A DNA stretch of 8,174 nucleotides, taken from NCBI GenBank assembly GCA_019347775.1, contig JAHWKP010000074.1, positions 1 through 8,174 on the forward strand. The letters are read 5' to 3'. This document shows, piece after piece, positions 6,392 to 8,174 of this stretch. Origin of the DNA: Actinomycetota bacterium (lineage in GTDB: Bacteria > Actinomycetota > Acidimicrobiia > Acidimicrobiales > JAHWKP01). The notes under the pieces are model-generated. The model saw only the letters and a list, made by a program, of their open reading frames with translations. It was not told the DNA's origin and ran no database searches. The translations under genes and the position numbers were made by a program. Each line of letters starts with the position of its first letter. Position 1 is the first letter of the stretch.

Positions 6392-6487
6392 ATGCGTGCA
6401 CGTCTTTTCAGACTGGCCGTAGCGGTCGCGTCCCTCGCCACGATGGCGGTGCTGTTCGGCGCTCCCATCAAGTGGTTCATCCCGTAG
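6392..6487 (+). CDS. 31-residue single-span membrane micropeptide of unknown function
   Basis: This small gene has an ATG preceded by GGGAGGAGG, with AGGAGG ending 6 bases before the start, the best ribosome binding site in the + strand part of the window. The peptide starts MRARLFRLAVAV. It has three arginines in the first seven residues, one hydrophobic stretch at about residues 8-24, and a short tail GAPIKWFIP. This predicts one membrane span with the N-terminus in the cytoplasm. The frame is open further upstream, to an ATG at 6350 and a GTG start that would give 86 residues, but those starts lack a ribosome site and their sequence would overlap the structured leader. I do not recognise the family. 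The gene lies between the leader and a strong hairpin, upstream of a c-di-GMP enzyme on the same strand. It could be a regulatory membrane peptide or a leader peptide. Confidence 0.6.
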   Translation: MRARLFRLAVAVASLATMAVLFGAPIKWFIP

Positions 6488-6514
6488 ATCGACTCCGACC
6501 GATCGAGCCTGAAA

Positions 6515-6540
6515 GCGCCTCGGGGCCAACCCCGGGGCGC
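6515..6540 (+). terminator. Strong GC hairpin, possible terminator or mRNA structure
   Basis: GCGCCTCGGGG (6515-6525) pairs with CCCCGGGGCGC (6530-6540) around the loop CCAA. This makes an 11-pair stem with a single T-G wobble. It begins 28 bases after the stop of the small gene. No T-run follows, so it is not a classic intrinsic terminator. GC-rich actinobacteria often use hairpins without U-tails, so it may end the small-gene transcript or regulate read-through into the GGDEF-EAL gene. Confidence 0.4.
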
Positions 6541-6594
6541 AGCCGCGTTGGGGCGACGATCGAACGGCTCTGGCCCGCGGCTCGCACAGACCCT

Positions 6595-8174
6595 GTGGTA
6601 CCGCCGGCTTACTCCGACGCGCCCGGGCACCAGACCGATGGCCGTCCCAGCGTCGCGGTTCGCGTCTATGTAGGCATCGTTATGTGCGGCGGCACGGCCA
6701 TGCTCATCGGGGCGGTCGCGGCGGGCTTCGGCGGACGGATCAACTCCGTTCAAGCCGTCCTTTTCGGCGTACTGGCGCTGCTGGCGGAGCTGCGCCCGAT
6801 CCGCCTGATGCGCGGGTTCGAACTCAACGTGTCGCTTATTTTCGTGTTCGGACTGCTCTTGGCGGCCGGGCCGGGCCCTGCTCTGGTCGCTGCCGCCGGC
6901 GCCGGCTTCTTGTCGGATGTCATTCATCGCAAACCGTTGTGGAAAGGGCTATTCAACGGCCTGCAAGCAGCCCTAGCGGTCGGGGCCGGCGCGAGCGTCC
7001 TGACGCTCCTGGATCCCGACGGCTATTCCCGTTTGTACGCCTCCCCCCGGGATCTGCCCGCCTTGCTGGCGGCCGCGCTGGTCCTGTTCTTGGTCAATCA
7101 CCTGGCGGTCGCCGGAGCCATCGCCGTCGACCGGGGAATTCCTGTCGCCTCTTTGCTCATGACCGACCTGGTTCTGCATGGCGTATCCACGCTGATGATG
7201 GTGATGCTGGCCCCGATCTTGTTGGTGGCCTCCGAACACAGCCTGTACTTGGTGCCAGTGCTGCTGGTGCCGGTGGGGGCCGTGTACTTCGCGGCTCGGA
7301 CCTTGAGCGACCGCGACCGTCAGGCCTTCACCGATCCGCTCACGGGGCTCAATAACCGGGCCTGGTTCCATGCGTCGGCCGACGCCTTGTTCGGCGACGA
7401 GTCCGCCGCGGGTACCGCCACCACGGGCATGGCGGTGATGCTCATCGATCTGGACCGTTTCAAGGAAGTCAACGACACGCTCGGTCACCAGGGAGGTGAC
7501 GAACTTCTTGCCCAGATCGGGCCGCGGCTCAAGTCCGCGCTGAGCCCGCGTGACCAGCTCGCCCGGTTCGGAGGTGACGAGTTCGGGATCCTCATTCACG
7601 ACGTGCCCGACTCCGCGACGGCGCTCGAACGCGGCGGCGAGATCCTGGAGGGCCTCGAGCAGCCCTTCCCCCTGTCAGGGCTCTCCCTCGATATCGAAGC
7701 GTCGATGGGAATCGCCCTCTATCCCGAGCACGGAACCGACATCGACACGCTCGTCCGGCGTGCCGATGTCGCCATGTACCTGGCGAAGGAGTCCCGGCGC
7801 GGCGCCGAGTTGTACAACGTCGCCCGCGACCCGTACAGCCCCGAGAAGCTCACCATGCTGGGCGAACTGCGACGCGCCCTGGAGGTCGAAGAGTGCGTGC
7901 TCCACTACCAGCCCCAGGCGCGGATCTCCGACGGTGTCATCGTCGGGGCGGAGGTGCTCCTGCGCTGGGCCCACCCACTGAGGGGACTGCTGGCGCCTGA
8001 CGCTTTCATCCCGCTGGCGGAACGAACCGGACTGTCGCGCTCTCTGACTCTCTACGTCCTGGAGCGAGCGCTGAGGCAGTGCCGGCGGTGGCACGACCTT
8101 GGTCTGAGCTTGAGCGTCGCGGTCAACCTCTCCGTTCGCAATCTCCACGACAGCACGTTTCCGCGCGACGTGCG
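6595..8174 (+). CDS. Membrane-anchored GGDEF-EAL cyclic-di-GMP enzyme, 3' end cut by window
   Basis: This frame runs off the end of the window. Counting from the GTG at 6595, residues 24-235 hold about 6-7 membrane segments, with a cytoplasmic-looking loop HRKPLWKGLFNGLQ between two of them. A GGDEF domain follows, with DPLTGLNNR (247-255), DLDRFKEVND (285-294) and an intact GGDEF (326-330). It can make cyclic di-GMP. The product-inhibition site RxxD reads SPRD (317-320), so its arginine is missing. An EAL domain begins near 425, with EVLLRW (453-458) holding the catalytic glutamate and N511 in VNLS. The rest of the EAL site lies outside the window, so phosphodiesterase activity cannot be judged. 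The frame is open back to 6289. ATG 6682 is an alternative start but would shorten the first membrane span. Neither start has a ribosome site. The N-terminal membrane domain is probably a sensor. Confidence 0.85.
   Translation, partial: MVPPAYSDAPGHQTDGRPSVAVRVYVGIVMCGGTAMLIGAVAAGFGGRINSVQAVLFGVLALLAELRPIRLMRGFELNVSLIFVFGLLLAAGPGPALVAAAGAGFLSDVIHRKPLWKGLFNGLQAALAVGAGASVLTLLDPDGYSRLYASPRDLPALLAAALVLFLVNHLAVAGAIAVDRGIPVASLLMTDLVLHGVSTLMMVMLAPILLVASEHSLYLVPVLLVPVGAVYFAARTLSDRDRQAFTDPLTGLNNRAWFHASADALFGDESAAGTATTGMAVMLIDLDRFKEVNDTLGHQGGDELLAQIGPRLKSALSPRDQLARFGGDEFGILIHDVPDSATALERGGEILEGLEQPFPLSGLSLDIEASMGIALYPEHGTDIDTLVRRADVAMYLAKESRRGAELYNVARDPYSPEKLTMLGELRRALEVEECVLHYQPQARISDGVIVGAEVLLRWAHPLRGLLAPDAFIPLAERTGLSRSLTLYVLERALRQCRRWHDLGLSLSVAVNLSVRNLHDSTFPRDV

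Noticed and set aside
7550..7981. Plus-strand 143-codon frame inside the GGDEF-EAL gene
   Set aside because: Ser/Pro/Arg-rich product in a different phase from the frame that encodes GGDEF and EAL motifs.

Overview
The window is high-GC DNA with the codon bias, GTG/TTG starts and gene content of an actinomycete-like bacterium. The gene run comEC - folP2-like - holA, convergent with rpsT, and a DUF5317 membrane domain fit Actinomycetota. Acidimicrobiia or a related uncultivated class is possible, but this is inference, because no rRNA or other decisive marker is present.

Positions 1-3245 form a tight + strand operon. It holds the 3' part of comEC (DNA-uptake channel), a dihydropteroate-synthase homologue of the FolP2 type that overlaps comEC by 20 bases, and holA (DNA polymerase III delta) 9 bases further on. 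holA converges with rpsT (ribosomal protein S20, - strand), leaving only 6 bases between them. A 20-base gap then separates rpsT from a divergent GhrA-like 2-hydroxyacid dehydrogenase. This gap holds overlapping -10-like elements and no Shine-Dalgarno sequence, so both genes may be leaderless.

Positions 3920-6169 (- strand) encode an unusual protein: a DUF5317-like membrane domain fused to a major-facilitator-type transporter. Its reading frame runs 564 bases antisense into the dehydrogenase gene. No minus-strand frame has a stop near the expected end, so the overlap is not a simple indel artefact.

Positions 6185-6594 are accessory-looking. They hold a possible promoter, a leader that can fold with its Shine-Dalgarno sequence paired to an upstream anti-SD, a 31-residue one-span membrane peptide with an excellent ribosome binding site, and a strong GC hairpin. 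After these comes a membrane-anchored GGDEF-EAL cyclic-di-GMP enzyme that runs off the end of the window. The most interesting area is 6274-6600 (leader, micropeptide and hairpin before the c-di-GMP gene), followed by the fused transporter and its antisense tail. No mobile element, CRISPR array, tRNA or rRNA was seen.
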